Shown: piece after piece, positions 51,249-60,399 of the stretch | How the letters are laid out: each line of letters opens with the position of its first letter | How positions within the stretch are numbered: position 1 is the first letter of the stretch | IMG/VR virus record: IMGVR_UViG_3300017989_000104 | Location: 1 to 64,000 of that record | From: a virus | Length of the DNA stretch: 64,000 bases | Strand: one strand, 5' to 3' | Notes under the pieces: model-generated | Database searches by the model: none | Seen by the model: the letters and a program-made list of their open reading frames with translations, nothing else | What the model was told of the DNA's origin: nothing | Made by a program: the position numbers and the translations under genes

Positions 51249-53456
51249 TTAAGATCCTATCCTTAAAATTTCATCAGCTTCGATTGAATCAAAATGCCTA
51301 TGGGAAATGATTACAACACATGCTTCTTTGACTAACCCAGTGAGAAGTTTAGATACATAGCTGATATTTTGATCATCCAATGAATCAAATATCTCATCAA
51401 ATAAAATCAAATTAATTTTCATATTTTGAAAATTGCTTTGAAGATCTCTAAGAGTTAGTATTGTGGCAATATCAACAATCCTTGTCTGTCCACCAGAGAA
51501 CTTAACTCTCTTATCTGATTTAGTTTGTGTATCATATACTTCAACATTTATTTTGTCTTTATATTGTTTTCCATCTTTACTTGCTTGGAGTGTATCAAAG
51601 CTTATTACATATCTTCCTCCAGCAATTTTTTCAGAATATTCAGCAACCTTTTTATTCATAAATGGTATAGACTCATCAATTAACATACTTGGAATACCTG
51701 AAGATGAAAACCCAACCTTTTTCCAAAATTCATATATTTTTGCTTTCTTTTCAAGAGCTGGTAACTCTTTTCTTTCATTAATTATTTTAGTTTCAAGTTC
51801 CTTTTTATTAGCAACTAAATTTAATTTAATGCTCTTATCAAATTCAGTTAAATCTTTTTCAGAATGTCTATCAAGTAACACAACTCTTTCGTTTTCAAGT
51901 CGAGAGAGTTCAATTTTTAATTTTTCTCTTTTTTCAATTTCGGCATCTATTTCTTTTAATCTTTCATTTGCCGTATATTCCTCAACTTTAATTTTCTCAG
52001 CTCTTGTATTTCCATCATTGGTTATTGCTTCTATTTCAGTAGTTGCTCGATTACTCACTTTAACTAAAACATTATCCAATCTGGTTTTAATATCTTGCAT
52101 TTCAGTTGCATGTTTGGATGAAACTTCAGCTAAAATATTATCTTTTTCTATAATTTCTGCATTATAAATTTCAAGAGCTTTCTTCTTTTTATCATCTCTT
52201 TCTATAGTTGCTTCTTTTTGAATTCTTGTTTTTTCAAGTGCTAGAGTATTTAATTCATTTGTCAGTGTTTCAATTTTTTCGTCCAAATATCCTTTTGCTT
52301 CTTTACCAAGAATCTGTCTACAAGTCGGACAGGTTGATCCTTCTTCTAAAAATGATGATTCTTTATATTCTGCTAAATCTTGATCAAGTCTTTCTTGTTT
52401 ACTGGAGATAACTGTGCATTCCGATAATTTTGCATTGTATTCAGTATCTGCTTCATTAATAACTTTATCATAAATCAATTGAATTTCATGTTTATGATTA
52501 GTACACTCAGCTGTTTTTTCTGAAAGAATTAAATTTTGATCCGATTCTTTTTGTGTTGCAATATGTTTAAACTCTTGCTCTTTATTTGTCTTTTGAGATA
52601 CAATAAGATTTAATTTAGACTCTATCTCAGCTTTAATAGAATCTGCCTCACTATGAATAGTTGATAAATGATTTTGAATATCCACTTTTTGAGCATCGTG
52701 ATTAAAAGCTTTATAGACATCTAAATCGGTTTTAACTTTTTCAATCTCAGTATCTGTAGAATTTATTTCGGTAGCTATCTTATTTAATTCTTCTGTTTTT
52801 GTTTTGTTAAACTCTACCTCTTGAAATTCAACTGTTTTTATTTGAGTCAATATATTTTGCAAAACACCTTCGTCTATTTTTATTTGACTAACAATTTTAT
52901 CAATCAATTGTTGAACATCACTTAACTTATTTGATGCCATTTTCTGAAAATCAATATAATTGTCTAATAAAAGTATTTTACGAAAGATTTCTTTTTGAGC
53001 AGAATCCCCTAAATCAGTAAAGAAATCCTTGACCTTTTGAGTAAACATAAGAGTATTCAAAAAGAGTTTGTATGGCATAAAGATTTGATCAATATAAGGG
53101 ATTACCTCTTTACTTCCTTTCTTAATAGTCTCAGTACCCTTTTTCAAATGAACAGTCGTACCCATCTTTGTATATTTTACAAATCTATCACATCTAAATA
53201 ACTCTCCATCAACTGTAAAATCCACCCAACATCTACAATTATTCTTTGATTCATTGTTTATTACGTCTTCTCCAGTACCACCTTTTGTGGTTCTCCCATA
53301 TAAAGCGTATGACATTGCATCAAAGAATGTAGTCTTTCCAACACCATTTGGTCCTGTTATTAAGAATAGTTTCCCGCTCTCAAACTTAAGAACGACTTCT
53401 TCTCTATAACACCCAAAGTTTTTAAGACCAACTGCTAAAAATTGAATATCTTTCAT
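51249..53456 (-). CDS. gp46: Recombination nuclease subunit, SbcC/Rad50-like (T4 gp46)
   Basis: This 735-residue protein has Walker A ITGPNGVGKTTF (about 33-44), long coiled coils, a zinc hook CPTC near residues 375-380, the ABC signature FSGGQTR (near 652) and Walker B LILFDEIFDSLDD (near 690). These are the marks of Rad50/SbcC ATPases. With gp47 it resects DNA ends for recombination-dependent replication. T4 gp46 is 560 residues; this one is longer through its coiled coil. The partner gp47 gene lies upstream at 54589, with four small genes between. The stop is close to a perfect hairpin. Confidence 0.93.
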   Translation of the reverse strand: MKDIQFLAVGLKNFGCYREEVVLKFESGKLFLITGPNGVGKTTFFDAMSYALYGRTTKGGTGEDVINNESKNNCRCWVDFTVDGELFRCDRFVKYTKMGTTVHLKKGTETIKKGSKEVIPYIDQIFMPYKLFLNTLMFTQKVKDFFTDLGDSAQKEIFRKILLLDNYIDFQKMASNKLSDVQQLIDKIVSQIKIDEGVLQNILTQIKTVEFQEVEFNKTKTEELNKIATEINSTDTEIEKVKTDLDVYKAFNHDAQKVDIQNHLSTIHSEADSIKAEIESKLNLIVSQKTNKEQEFKHIATQKESDQNLILSEKTAECTNHKHEIQLIYDKVINEADTEYNAKLSECTVISSKQERLDQDLAEYKESSFLEEGSTCPTCRQILGKEAKGYLDEKIETLTNELNTLALEKTRIQKEATIERDDKKKKALEIYNAEIIEKDNILAEVSSKHATEMQDIKTRLDNVLVKVSNRATTEIEAITNDGNTRAEKIKVEEYTANERLKEIDAEIEKREKLKIELSRLENERVVLLDRHSEKDLTEFDKSIKLNLVANKKELETKIINERKELPALEKKAKIYEFWKKVGFSSSGIPSMLIDESIPFMNKKVAEYSEKIAGGRYVISFDTLQASKDGKQYKDKINVEVYDTQTKSDKRVKFSGGQTRIVDIATILTLRDLQSNFQNMKINLILFDEIFDSLDDQNISYVSKLLTGLVKEACVVIISHRHFDSIEADEILRIGS

Positions 53457-53728
53457 TATTCTTCCTTTATTTCAGTTTCATAATCATCAAGAAAGTATAT
53501 TTTTTTTATAGTTTTATGTATACAATCTGAAACATACTGACCTATTTTATCTTTTTTATCTCCAAATGCCTCAAGTTTACTAAATGCAGTCTCATGATTT
53601 AAATCATAGTTATATACATCAAAAATAAGTTTATCGTCAATATACAATTTAACATTAAAAGTAAAACTTAGTTTATTTAAAAACCCATTTGTACATTCTT
53701 CAAGATCAATTTTAACTTTTATTTTCAT
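53456..53728 (-). CDS. Unknown small protein between gp47 and gp46
   Basis: This 90-residue protein is beta-rich in its first half (KIKVKIDLEE, LSFTFNVKLYIDDKLIFDVY) and charged after (KLEAFGDKKDKIGQYVSDCIHKTIKK). No motif was recognised. Start and stop overlap neighbours by one base each, so it is clearly within the gp47-gp46 unit. Confidence 0.6.
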   Translation of the reverse strand: MKIKVKIDLEECTNGFLNKLSFTFNVKLYIDDKLIFDVYNYDLNHETAFSKLEAFGDKKDKIGQYVSDCIHKTIKKIYFLDDYETEIKEE

Positions 53729-54129
53729 TATTCTTCCTCTACATTAAAAGTATAATATAAACTATCAGATCTTCTTTTTACTTCCTCATATGGAATTATT
53801 AGATTTTCGGCATCCTTAAATGTATTTATATACTTTTCATAATGAGATAATGCTTGCATTAAGAATGGATGATCAATATTTTTAACTTTAAATTTTGTAG
53901 TTGAACCTCTTGATAATCTTTTTGTCATTTTCTTGATTCCTTTAATAACATTCGATATTCTAACATCTTCAGATATTATTCTTTTAGGTGGAGGATATAT
54001 TGGACTGAATATATCTCCATCTGTAGATCTTAGTGGAAGCTCACTTTCTTTAAATGATCTGTTAGGAGGCGGAGGTGGGGGAGAAGGTTTTTTAATTGTT
54101 GGTGGTTTTGGATTGCTTTCTTTTTTCAT
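53728..54129 (-). CDS. Proline-rich small protein, function unknown
   Basis: The start was set at the ATG at 54129, which has GGAGAG before it, giving 133 residues. The N-terminal third is a proline-rich tail with six Pro in a row; the C-terminal half is helical (HPFLMQALSHYEKYINTFKDA). The proline stretch may be a binding tail or spacer. No family match. It overlaps the gene at 54126 by four bases. Confidence 0.6.
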   Translation of the reverse strand: MKKESNPKPPTIKKPSPPPPPPNRSFKESELPLRSTDGDIFSPIYPPPKRIISEDVRISNVIKGIKKMTKRLSRGSTTKFKVKNIDHPFLMQALSHYEKYINTFKDAENLIIPYEEVKRRSDSLYYTFNVEEE

Positions 54130-54353
54130 AAATCTCTCCATTGTTTCAATTCAATAATTGGTCTATTTAAATTTTTATCATAACACCCTACCGCAATATA
54201 TTTCTTATGATCCTTATCTTCCAATAATGCTCTATAAAATTGCTCATCTACAGGATTAAGTATTTTTTGTTTAATCTCTCGTTTGTATATTAAATTAACA
54301 ATCTTTTGCCATGAAGCACTCCTTAAAGTTCCTTCTTGCAAATATCCTGCCAT
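54126..54353 (-). CDS. Unknown small protein
   Basis: This 75-residue protein is basic, with NLIYKREIKQKILN, a helix QFYRALLEDKDHKK and strands (YIAVGCYDKN, PIIELKQW). No motif was recognised. It stops within the start of the proline-rich gene. Confidence 0.5.
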   Translation of the reverse strand: MAGYLQEGTLRSASWQKIVNLIYKREIKQKILNPVDEQFYRALLEDKDHKKYIAVGCYDKNLNRPIIELKQWRDL

Positions 54354-54368
54354 TTATTTTATTCTCCT

Positions 54369-54587
54369 TTAAGGTTCCATCAGAAATTTAAATCTCTCCG
54401 TTACTGTATATGTAGTTTTAATTATTGCTTCTTGTACTTCTTCTACTTTTATAGCATCATGAGGAAATATAAATTCAACTTCATGTTTTTCATTTGTTAT
54501 TTCTTTTATCTCTGCATTCTCACTTTCCATATCAATTTCTTTACAAAACTTTTTTATGAGTTCGTCTTTTATTAATTCTTGAGTCAT
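54369..54587 (-). CDS. Unknown small protein
   Basis: This 72-residue protein is charged, with a helix (QELIKDELIKKFCKEIDM) followed by strands and another helix (KVEEVQEAIIKTTY). It lies one base after the gp47 stop. No motif was recognised. Confidence 0.5.
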   Translation of the reverse strand: MTQELIKDELIKKFCKEIDMESENAEIKEITNEKHEVEFIFPHDAIKVEEVQEAIIKTTYTVTERFKFLMEP

Positions 54588-54588
54588 T

Positions 54589-55605
54589 TTATTCTCCTAC
54601 AGAATCATCTATAATTTCCATTCCTAATTTCATATACATTTCTCTTTCTTGTTCTGGAATTTCTTTGATAGCAAGAAATGCTTCGAGTTTATCAGTCATT
54701 GACATTGTTGAGTCAACACCACGATTCGTAATATCTTTTTCAGTTTTATCAACTACAATAAAGTCAGTTTCAAGTGAAGATGTGTCAATAGCTTCTGTCT
54801 TTACTAATTTTACAAAATGTCCATTGTCTTTTAATTGTTTAGCTTCCTCTGCTAATGCAGACGCGTTGTCTGGGGTTAAATAAAATTCTATATATTTTGT
54901 ATAACCCTCAGTTGCAATGCTCTCTATTGACGGTTTATCGGTGTCAACTATTAAGAACCTTTTTTCCTCGTTCTTCTCTCCCCAGTCAATTTGAATTGGA
55001 GACCCCACATAATGTAAAGAGATATCCTTATTAATAATTGATTGAGGTTTATGATAATGTCCTAAAAGAACGTGTTGATATTTTCCTACTAATTGAGGAA
55101 GTCCAATGTCAGCTATAATACTCATCCCACTATTTAAAATACCTTCGTTTAATCCAAAATGTGAAATAAGAAATTTAGCTTTATTATTCTTAATAATATC
55201 AACCATATCATAAGACCATGGAACAAAGAAAATCTCATCTTGAATCATTGTAGGTTTTGAAAATCTTGTCACGTTTGGTTCATTATCAATAGACTTTAAT
55301 GCAGAAACAGCGTCTTTGCCTTTTCCTGATAAGTCATGATTTCCATCAATAATTATAAATTCCAGTTTTTCAATGAAATCTCTGAAGAACTCTAACATAA
55401 TACTTTGAGCTAAAGCATGTATCAAAGATTTCCCATGTAATGTATCACCGCCTATTACAATTGTTGGAATATCATTTTGAATGCAATGTGCCGCAATACT
55501 ATAAAGCACATTCTTAAGAGAATTTAATCTCTCGGGTAATTGATTCACAATCTTGTCTTGTGAATAACCTGATAAATGAATGTCAGCGGTAAATGCAAAT
55601 TTCAT
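54589..55605 (-). CDS. gp47: Recombination nuclease subunit, SbcD/Mre11-like (T4 gp47)
   Basis: This 338-residue protein has the metallophosphoesterase motifs in order: FTADIHLSG (D-x-H, 5-13), VIGGDTLHG (GD, near 50), IIDGNHDLSGK (GNHD, near 85), LISHFGLNE (H, near 150) and LLGHYHKPQ (GH-x-H, near 182). It is the nuclease that works with the Rad50-like gp46 at DNA ends. The length equals T4 gp47 (339). AAGGATAAAAA lies before the ATG. It is separated from gp46 by four small genes. Confidence 0.93.
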   Translation of the reverse strand: MKFAFTADIHLSGYSQDKIVNQLPERLNSLKNVLYSIAAHCIQNDIPTIVIGGDTLHGKSLIHALAQSIMLEFFRDFIEKLEFIIIDGNHDLSGKGKDAVSALKSIDNEPNVTRFSKPTMIQDEIFFVPWSYDMVDIIKNNKAKFLISHFGLNEGILNSGMSIIADIGLPQLVGKYQHVLLGHYHKPQSIINKDISLHYVGSPIQIDWGEKNEEKRFLIVDTDKPSIESIATEGYTKYIEFYLTPDNASALAEEAKQLKDNGHFVKLVKTEAIDTSSLETDFIVVDKTEKDITNRGVDSTMSMTDKLEAFLAIKEIPEQEREMYMKLGMEIIDDSVGE

Positions 55606-55608
55606 TTT

Positions 55609-55746
55609 TTATCCTTTAATTGCAAGTGTTATAAGTCCTAATATTATTACTATAATTCCAAATATTAAAATCGCTCTTTCAAGAGGATTTGCCACATACC
55701 ACGCGTGTTCTATAGTTCTCTTTATTGTATTTATAATATTATTCAT
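55609..55746 (-). CDS. Small single-helix membrane protein
   Basis: This 45-residue protein, too short for many gene finders, has a basic N-terminal part (MNNIINTIKRTIEHAW) and one clear hydrophobic helix (ILIFGIIVIILGLITLAI) ending KG. Start and stop fit tightly between the Cys-rich gene at 55739 (eight-base overlap) and gp47. It is likely an inner-membrane protein of unknown role. Confidence 0.55.
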   Translation of the reverse strand: MNNIINTIKRTIEHAWYVANPLERAILIFGIIVIILGLITLAIKG

Positions 55747-55918
55747 AGCTCATCTTTTTAAGAATTTCAGTTCTACAAGGTTGACATATATTATCACATA
55801 TTGGACCAACTATACATTCTTTGCATACTTCAACTTCAAACATATATAATTCTTCAATTGTTTTGATAAACTCTCTTCCTAATTTATTTGGACTGAATCT
55901 ATCTAAAATGTCATTCAT
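55739..55918 (-). CDS. Small Cys-rich protein of a three-member family
   Basis: The start was set at the ATG at 55918, which overlaps the stop of the gene before it, giving 59 residues. Its core is CKECIVGPICDNICQPC, i.e. C-x2-C-x5-C-x3-C-x2-C, flanked by helices. The proteins at 55911 and 60356 share this core (CIV at the same spot). The Cys set could bind zinc or an Fe-S cluster. The role is unknown. Confidence 0.6.
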   Translation of the reverse strand: MNDILDRFSPNKLGREFIKTIEELYMFEVEVCKECIVGPICDNICQPCRTEILKKMSYE

Positions 55919-56099
55919 GTTGTTTAATCCTAAACCTATTTTGAATTTCAGTTTCACATAACTCGCATATCTTATTGCATAACATTCTAACTATACAATC
56001 CTTACATACCTTAAATTCGATTTTATAAAATTTTTCAAGATCATCAACTTCATTTATTTTACGATCATCTTCTTCATCTGAAAATTTAAAGGTTGTCAT
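55911..56099 (-). CDS. Small Cys-rich protein of a three-member family
   Basis: This 62-residue protein has an acidic first third (FSDEEDDRKINEVDDLEKF) and then CKDCIVRMLCNKICELC with the C-x2-C-x5-C-x3-C-x2-C spacing of the gene after it. The two lie in tandem and probably arose by duplication. It starts one base from the UvsW-like stop. Function unknown. Confidence 0.6.
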   Translation of the reverse strand: MTTFKFSDEEDDRKINEVDDLEKFYKIEFKVCKDCIVRMLCNKICELCETEIQNRFRIKQHE

Positions 56100-57511
56100 T
56101 ATAATTCCTTCAATAGATCTACAAATTGTTCTTCAATCGTTTCTTGTAATCCTCTGATTTTTGAATAGATGAAAAATCTTACATTCCAACCTTTCTTTTC
56201 ATAATATTTAAGTCTTGTATGAATTGTATTTCTTATTGGTTTACATGAAATGTCAACTAAATCAATAACAACTGGATTTTGTTTTCCATCTTTACTTCGA
56301 GTCACACGACCACATACTTGAGCAACATTGGATATGGGAGATGTCATTAATAAAGAGTCTTTCCAAGGAGCATCAACTCCATCTCTCATTTTTCCTGGAG
56401 TTGTAAATGTGGTTCTCTTTTTTAATACTTCTAATTTATGTCCTGCTGTGAATATTGAGGAATCTCCATCATCTAACTTATTATAAAGTTCATCAATAAG
56501 TTTTATCCTTTCACACATCACAACACTATGTCTATCTGTCTTCCTTAATTTAGTAATAAGTCTTTCGCAAGTTTTAAGAAGATTTTCAGATTTTCTCGTT
56601 AAATTTAAATATCTTGCCCTTTGGAAATCCCCTCCCCAATATAAATACCCATGTCGAGAGGGTTGATCAATTTCATAATCCAATCCGATAACTGTAACTT
56701 CAGCAGGTAAAGTCCCTTCATCATCTTCTTCAGCAAATATTTGTCCAAGATGATACTCCATAATATCTCCATTACCATCCCACCTATAAGGAGTTGCACT
56801 TAATCCAAATACAACTTTACATGGTAAATGAATTGAGCATTCAGAGAAAGTAGGAGCTCCAACTGTGGTATGTACTTCATCAGCAATAAATATCCCAATT
56901 TCAGCATTATGAATTGCAGTTAAAAATTCAACTCGCTGTCTTTTTAATATTGAGATCATAGTCTGATTTGTGGTAATAATAATCGGGTGGGTAAGATCTT
57001 CTTCGTATGTCGAGGATGACAATCGTGCTACAGAAGATTTATCGAGATTGGTAAATTCTTCAATTCTATTAATCCATTGTTCAACTAAAGAGTCTCTATG
57101 AACTAATATTAAAGTCTTTCTTTTTCGAGTAGCTATCATGGAAATACTTATTACAGTTTTCCCTGTCCCAGGTTGTAATTCCAATATACCTGAATCATTT
57201 TCAAGCATATAATTCATAGCTCTCTTTTGTAATTCGTTCCTTGGTTTTATATTATGTTCTATCTGTATTTGTTTGCCTTCGTGGCGCCTATCATCGAAGG
57301 TAAACTTTTCATGCTTCATGAACTTTTGCAAAGGATAAAATCTTGGAATTGTTAATAAGTTTTGAGATTCAATGTAAAATTTTAAAATTTCATAGTCAGC
57401 TGTTTGATACTTTTGAGATCGTCTTAATAAGTCCGCCCTTATTTCACGATACCACATTTCATTTTCATATTGTCGTGGTATCGCAATTCCTCCCCTTTGT
57501 ATAAAATTCAT
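56099..57511 (-). CDS. uvsW: SF2 helicase, T4 UvsW-like
   Basis: This 470-residue protein has Walker A PGTGKT (114-119), motif Ia LVHRDSL (near 137), DEVH (211-214), motif III GLSATPYRWDG (near 235-245), and motif VI VCGRVTRS (near 404) with R residues. The N-terminal 90 residues resemble the small UvsW domain. UvsW unwinds R-loops and branched DNA and drives the shift from origin-dependent to recombination-dependent replication in T4. A UvsW type fits the neighbours gp46, gp47 and topoisomerase. The length is near T4 UvsW (587, or 503 in some counts), slightly shorter. Confidence 0.85.
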   Translation of the reverse strand: MNFIQRGGIAIPRQYENEMWYREIRADLLRRSQKYQTADYEILKFYIESQNLLTIPRFYPLQKFMKHEKFTFDDRRHEGKQIQIEHNIKPRNELQKRAMNYMLENDSGILELQPGTGKTVISISMIATRKRKTLILVHRDSLVEQWINRIEEFTNLDKSSVARLSSSTYEEDLTHPIIITTNQTMISILKRQRVEFLTAIHNAEIGIFIADEVHTTVGAPTFSECSIHLPCKVVFGLSATPYRWDGNGDIMEYHLGQIFAEEDDEGTLPAEVTVIGLDYEIDQPSRHGYLYWGGDFQRARYLNLTRKSENLLKTCERLITKLRKTDRHSVVMCERIKLIDELYNKLDDGDSSIFTAGHKLEVLKKRTTFTTPGKMRDGVDAPWKDSLLMTSPISNVAQVCGRVTRSKDGKQNPVVIDLVDISCKPIRNTIHTRLKYYEKKGWNVRFFIYSKIRGLQETIEEQFVDLLKEL

Positions 57512-57891
57512 TATTCTCCTTTAAACTCTTTGAATTTTTTCATAAATTTCTTATTATCTTTAGTTAAGATTATGAGTTGAGGATCCCATCCGGAAATACT
57601 ATCACCAGAAATTTCAAATCCTCCCTTAGATTTAATATATCTAGCTAACTCACCACAAAATGTTCTATTCATGAAGCAATCATCTGACGTAAAACATTCT
57701 TCATCAATTGCTAAATTATATATTTCTTTTATTTCTTCTTTAAATTTTTCAATTGTTCCATAGTTGTCATTATAATATATTTCTTCAAATGTATCATACC
57801 CAGATTTAACGTCATTTATAAATTTATAGAATTCCTCAAAGTCTAATACATCAAGAGTTTCAATCCCAACTGTAGTTCTCCATGAACTCAT
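57511..57891 (-). CDS. Unknown small acidic protein
   Basis: This 126-residue protein is mostly helical with aromatic patches (DFEEFYKFINDVKSGYDTFEEIYY). Its end (ISGWDPQLIILTKDNKKFMKKFKEF) could be a strand and helix. No motif was seen. It shares one base with the UvsW-like start. Confidence 0.55.
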   Translation of the reverse strand: MSSWRTTVGIETLDVLDFEEFYKFINDVKSGYDTFEEIYYNDNYGTIEKFKEEIKEIYNLAIDEECFTSDDCFMNRTFCGELARYIKSKGGFEISGDSISGWDPQLIILTKDNKKFMKKFKEFKGE

Positions 57892-57900
57892 AATTCACCT

Positions 57901-58221
57901 TTATACCAATGTATTTATTACGTAATCTGCAGTTCCTTTTCCTTCAATGCTACACATAATTGAATGGATTTCAAACTCTTTCAGTACTCGCAAAACATCT
58001 CTAAAATCAACTTTGCTATTTTTACTATTAAGAAATCCTTCTTCAACTACTTTTAACAATTCAGCTTCCAGTTCACCAAAATAATCATCGTCTTTCAACT
58101 CTTGTTCTTTTGGAGTCATTTCAGATAAATATTTATGAAGACTAGAATATATAACATTTACATCTTCTTTCGCAATACCTACAAAATAAACTGATAAATT
58201 TACTCTTTCAATTTCCGTCAC
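57901..58221 (-). CDS. Unknown small acidic protein
   Basis: This 106-residue protein is acidic, with strands (RVNLSVYFVGIAKEDVNVIY) and helices (SLHKYLSEMTPKEQELKDD, LEAELLKVVEEGFL). No motif was recognised. It overlaps the gene at 58208 and belongs to the run of small genes behind the metallophosphoesterase. Confidence 0.5.
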   Translation of the reverse strand: MTEIERVNLSVYFVGIAKEDVNVIYSSLHKYLSEMTPKEQELKDDDYFGELEAELLKVVEEGFLNSKNSKVDFRDVLRVLKEFEIHSIMCSIEGKGTADYVINTLV

Positions 58222-58603
58222 TTTTCATTCTCCCGTATAATGTTTGAAATATATCCTTTGTAATTGTTTCCATCATTGGGTCAGATGCTGAAATATTATA
58301 CATTTCTCTTACATATGAATAAGTTAGTCCTATTGTTATTGGATTAAAATTTTCATAGCAAAAATCAACAATTGCATAAAATTCATATTCTTTTCCATCA
58401 AAGTCAGTTAATCTAAGTTTAGGTGTATTATCCTTAAACTTTTCAAAAGTCTTAACAGTTTCATTTAAATGCTTAATAAGCATACTATCATCTTTCTCAT
58501 AGTATGCTAAAAAACATCTTTTAAATTTTTCATAGTTATCGTCGGTTAAAATATTAAAGTCTTTAGGAATATAAACTATATAATTAGGTGAATCAAGTCC
58601 CAT
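58208..58603 (-). CDS. Unknown small protein
   Basis: The start was set at the ATG at 58603 because GGAAGGATTGAAT lies before it; an upstream ATG in the same frame lies further inside the neighbour. It has 131 residues. Strands (YIVYIPKDFNIL, LRLTDFDGKEYEFYAIVDF) alternate with helices (YEKFKRCFLAYYEKDDSMLI). No family was assigned. Confidence 0.5.
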   Translation of the reverse strand: MGLDSPNYIVYIPKDFNILTDDNYEKFKRCFLAYYEKDDSMLIKHLNETVKTFEKFKDNTPKLRLTDFDGKEYEFYAIVDFCYENFNPITIGLTYSYVREMYNISASDPMMETITKDIFQTLYGRMKSDGN

Positions 58604-58937
58604 ATTCAATCCTTCCATATTCTCTGCGTATAAAATTCTTATATTCATCAGAGTCTACTTCTAAATTTATTACTTCTTTCATCTTGAGTCCCTTATATTC
58701 AGTTTCAATGAAATCCAAATACCATTTTTCAAGATCTTTTGCGCAATCTTCAAAATCTCCAACTGTCGGAGTAGTGTATAGATTATAATGCCCATTTGAG
58801 ACAATTCCAGTGTATCTATGAGATTCTTGAAATTGATTATAAAGACAATGAATCCGAGCTTTAAAAATCCCACCTAATGGAGCTTTCACTCTTTCAAATA
58901 CTTCATCATTTATTTGTGTCCAACCTTCAATCATCAT
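58593..58937 (-). CDS. Unknown small protein
   Basis: This 114-residue protein starts at the ATG that overlaps the stop of the metallophosphoesterase (TGATG). It has strands (ARIHCLYNQFQ, GIVSNGHYNLY) and a helix with FEDCAKDLEKWYLDFIETEY. No motif was recognised. It overlaps the next gene by 11 bases. Confidence 0.5.
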   Translation of the reverse strand: MMIEGWTQINDEVFERVKAPLGGIFKARIHCLYNQFQESHRYTGIVSNGHYNLYTTPTVGDFEDCAKDLEKWYLDFIETEYKGLKMKEVINLEVDSDEYKNFIRREYGRIEYGT

Positions 58938-59506
58938 CAATTCCTTTCAATAATATCATCAGGAAGCATGATTTGTTTTTGATTATTAATCATATGAATT
59001 GTAGAAAAATCCTTAACTATTTTTCTAATTCGAGTAAGACTAATTGGTTTATAATCCCAAACATCAACTCCAACATTAATACAATTTGCTTTTGTTTTAA
59101 AGAAAGTATGAAGATGACCACATAAAAATATTCTACTTTTATCAACAAGTGCGAGAGCTGGATCATGTACAATTACAAATTCATCAATTTCGAAATAAGG
59201 ATAATGAACAGACCAAAAGCCAATATCAGTATAAAAAGTAGGATCTTTAATATCATGATTCCCCATTATCAAATGTTTTCTACATTTAATTTTTCTTGCC
59301 CATTCTTCAAACATTCCTCTATGAGATTTTGTATGCATTGAAAAATCTCCAGCAATATATAAGTCATCGTCTTCCTTTGCTACTTCATTAATATTTCTTA
59401 TCAATGAAGCGTCCATATGTCTAACTTGATTATAAGGTCTATTACAATGTTCAATTATTCCATGATTGCCTAAATGTGGATCTGCAGTTAAAAATGTTTC
59501 ACCCAT
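58937..59506 (-). CDS. Calcineurin-like metallophosphoesterase
   Basis: This 189-residue protein has the full metal site: FLTADPHLGNHG (D-x-H), LYIAGDFSMH (GD), LIMGNHDIKD (GNHD), FVIVHDPAL (H) and FLCGHLHTFF (GH-x-H). It is short, like the YfcE-type phosphodiesterases of many phages and bacteria. The substrate is unknown; nucleotide or second-messenger turnover, including host defence signals, would be reasonable for a phage. The gene begins inside the end of the 66-residue gene. Confidence 0.85.
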   Translation of the reverse strand: MGETFLTADPHLGNHGIIEHCNRPYNQVRHMDASLIRNINEVAKEDDDLYIAGDFSMHTKSHRGMFEEWARKIKCRKHLIMGNHDIKDPTFYTDIGFWSVHYPYFEIDEFVIVHDPALALVDKSRIFLCGHLHTFFKTKANCINVGVDVWDYKPISLTRIRKIVKDFSTIHMINNQKQIMLPDDIIERN

Positions 59507-59699
59507 GATTTATTCCTTTCTGTAATTCTTTCTCTGTTTCCTCTTGTCGTTTTTTAACTTTTTCTTCTGTCCATGGTTCGTCTGCTTTATGTTCTTTAAT
59601 AATTTCAATTGCTCTTCTTAGAGCTTCTCCATGAAAATCTTCATAACCAAGATCGTATTGATAATAAATTTCATCTAAAACATCAGTTAGATCTCTCAT
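59499..59699 (-). CDS. Unknown small acidic protein
   Basis: This 66-residue protein is charged and helical (LTDVLDEIYYQYDLGYEDFHGEA is its N-terminal part), ending in KKRQEETEKELQKGINHG. It overlaps the metallophosphoesterase start by eight bases. No motif was recognised. Confidence 0.5.
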   Translation of the reverse strand: MRDLTDVLDEIYYQYDLGYEDFHGEALRRAIEIIKEHKADEPWTEEKVKKRQEETEKELQKGINHG

Positions 59700-59702
59700 A
59701 AT

Positions 59703-60104
59703 TTACTCCACGATTTCACATTCAATTGTATTTACTTCATTTAACTTTGCCCAAAATCTCAATGGAATTCTTCTTGGTTTAAGATCTGCATGCCATTGTT
59801 GAAGTGGTTTTGTTGACTTTCGTCCATCAGGAAGAGTTAAATGAAATGTAACAGAGCTATATTTATTAGCTCCCTTCCTTATATATATTCTGTCAACTTT
59901 TAAAATACATCCAATGTCTAATTTAAGTTTGTCTACAATGTCATTATATTTAAAGTTTGTGTCTAATTTACGACCTTGTTCATTTCTTTTGAAATATTCA
60001 TAATGCCACAATAGACTGTCATTCCTTGATTCACAATAAAGATTAAAAGACCAAGGTTGTATAAGTCTTAACCTCGTTCCTAATTCTGGTATAAATAGTC
60101 TCAT
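59703..60104 (-). CDS. Unknown conserved-type phage protein
   Basis: This 133-residue protein starts RLFIPELGTRLRLIQPWSF, then has strands (CILKVDRIYIRKG, VTFHLTLPDGRKS) and ends in a basic part (LKPRRIPLRFWAKL). It resembles small beta-rich proteins of large phages, with no known role. Confidence 0.5.
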   Translation of the reverse strand: MRLFIPELGTRLRLIQPWSFNLYCESRNDSLLWHYEYFKRNEQGRKLDTNFKYNDIVDKLKLDIGCILKVDRIYIRKGANKYSSVTFHLTLPDGRKSTKPLQQWHADLKPRRIPLRFWAKLNEVNTIECEIVE

Positions 60105-60108
60105 ATTT

Positions 60109-60399
60109 TCACCAACTTATCTTTGTGGTAGTTCTTTGTGGTTCATCGTCTAAGGAAATTTTAATAAATTCAATGATATAACCTAACTCACTCAATCTTG
60201 CCCATACCTTTTTTAGAGTCTTTGAATTTGGCATGTGTATTCCATGTTTTACAAGTACATAAGTTGCATCATATAAACATGATTCCCCATTTTCAGATCT
60301 ATGTCTAATCTCTTTATCCAAAACGGTTATAAAATCATCTATTGAGTTAGAATGATTATTCTTTAAATACAATTCCCTTGCTTCGTTCGCTGTTATCAT
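60109..60399 (-). CDS. Unknown small protein
   Basis: This 96-residue protein is helical (ITANEARELYLKNNHSNSID, LYDATYVLVKHGIHM) and ends with a GYIIEFIKISLDD strand and KISW. This pattern (N-x-A-R start, then L-x-x-x-GY-x-I, then I-x-W end) recurs in small phage proteins. It overlaps the gene at 60356. Confidence 0.5.
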   Translation of the reverse strand: MITANEARELYLKNNHSNSIDDFITVLDKEIRHRSENGESCLYDATYVLVKHGIHMPNSKTLKKVWARLSELGYIIEFIKISLDDEPQRTTTKISW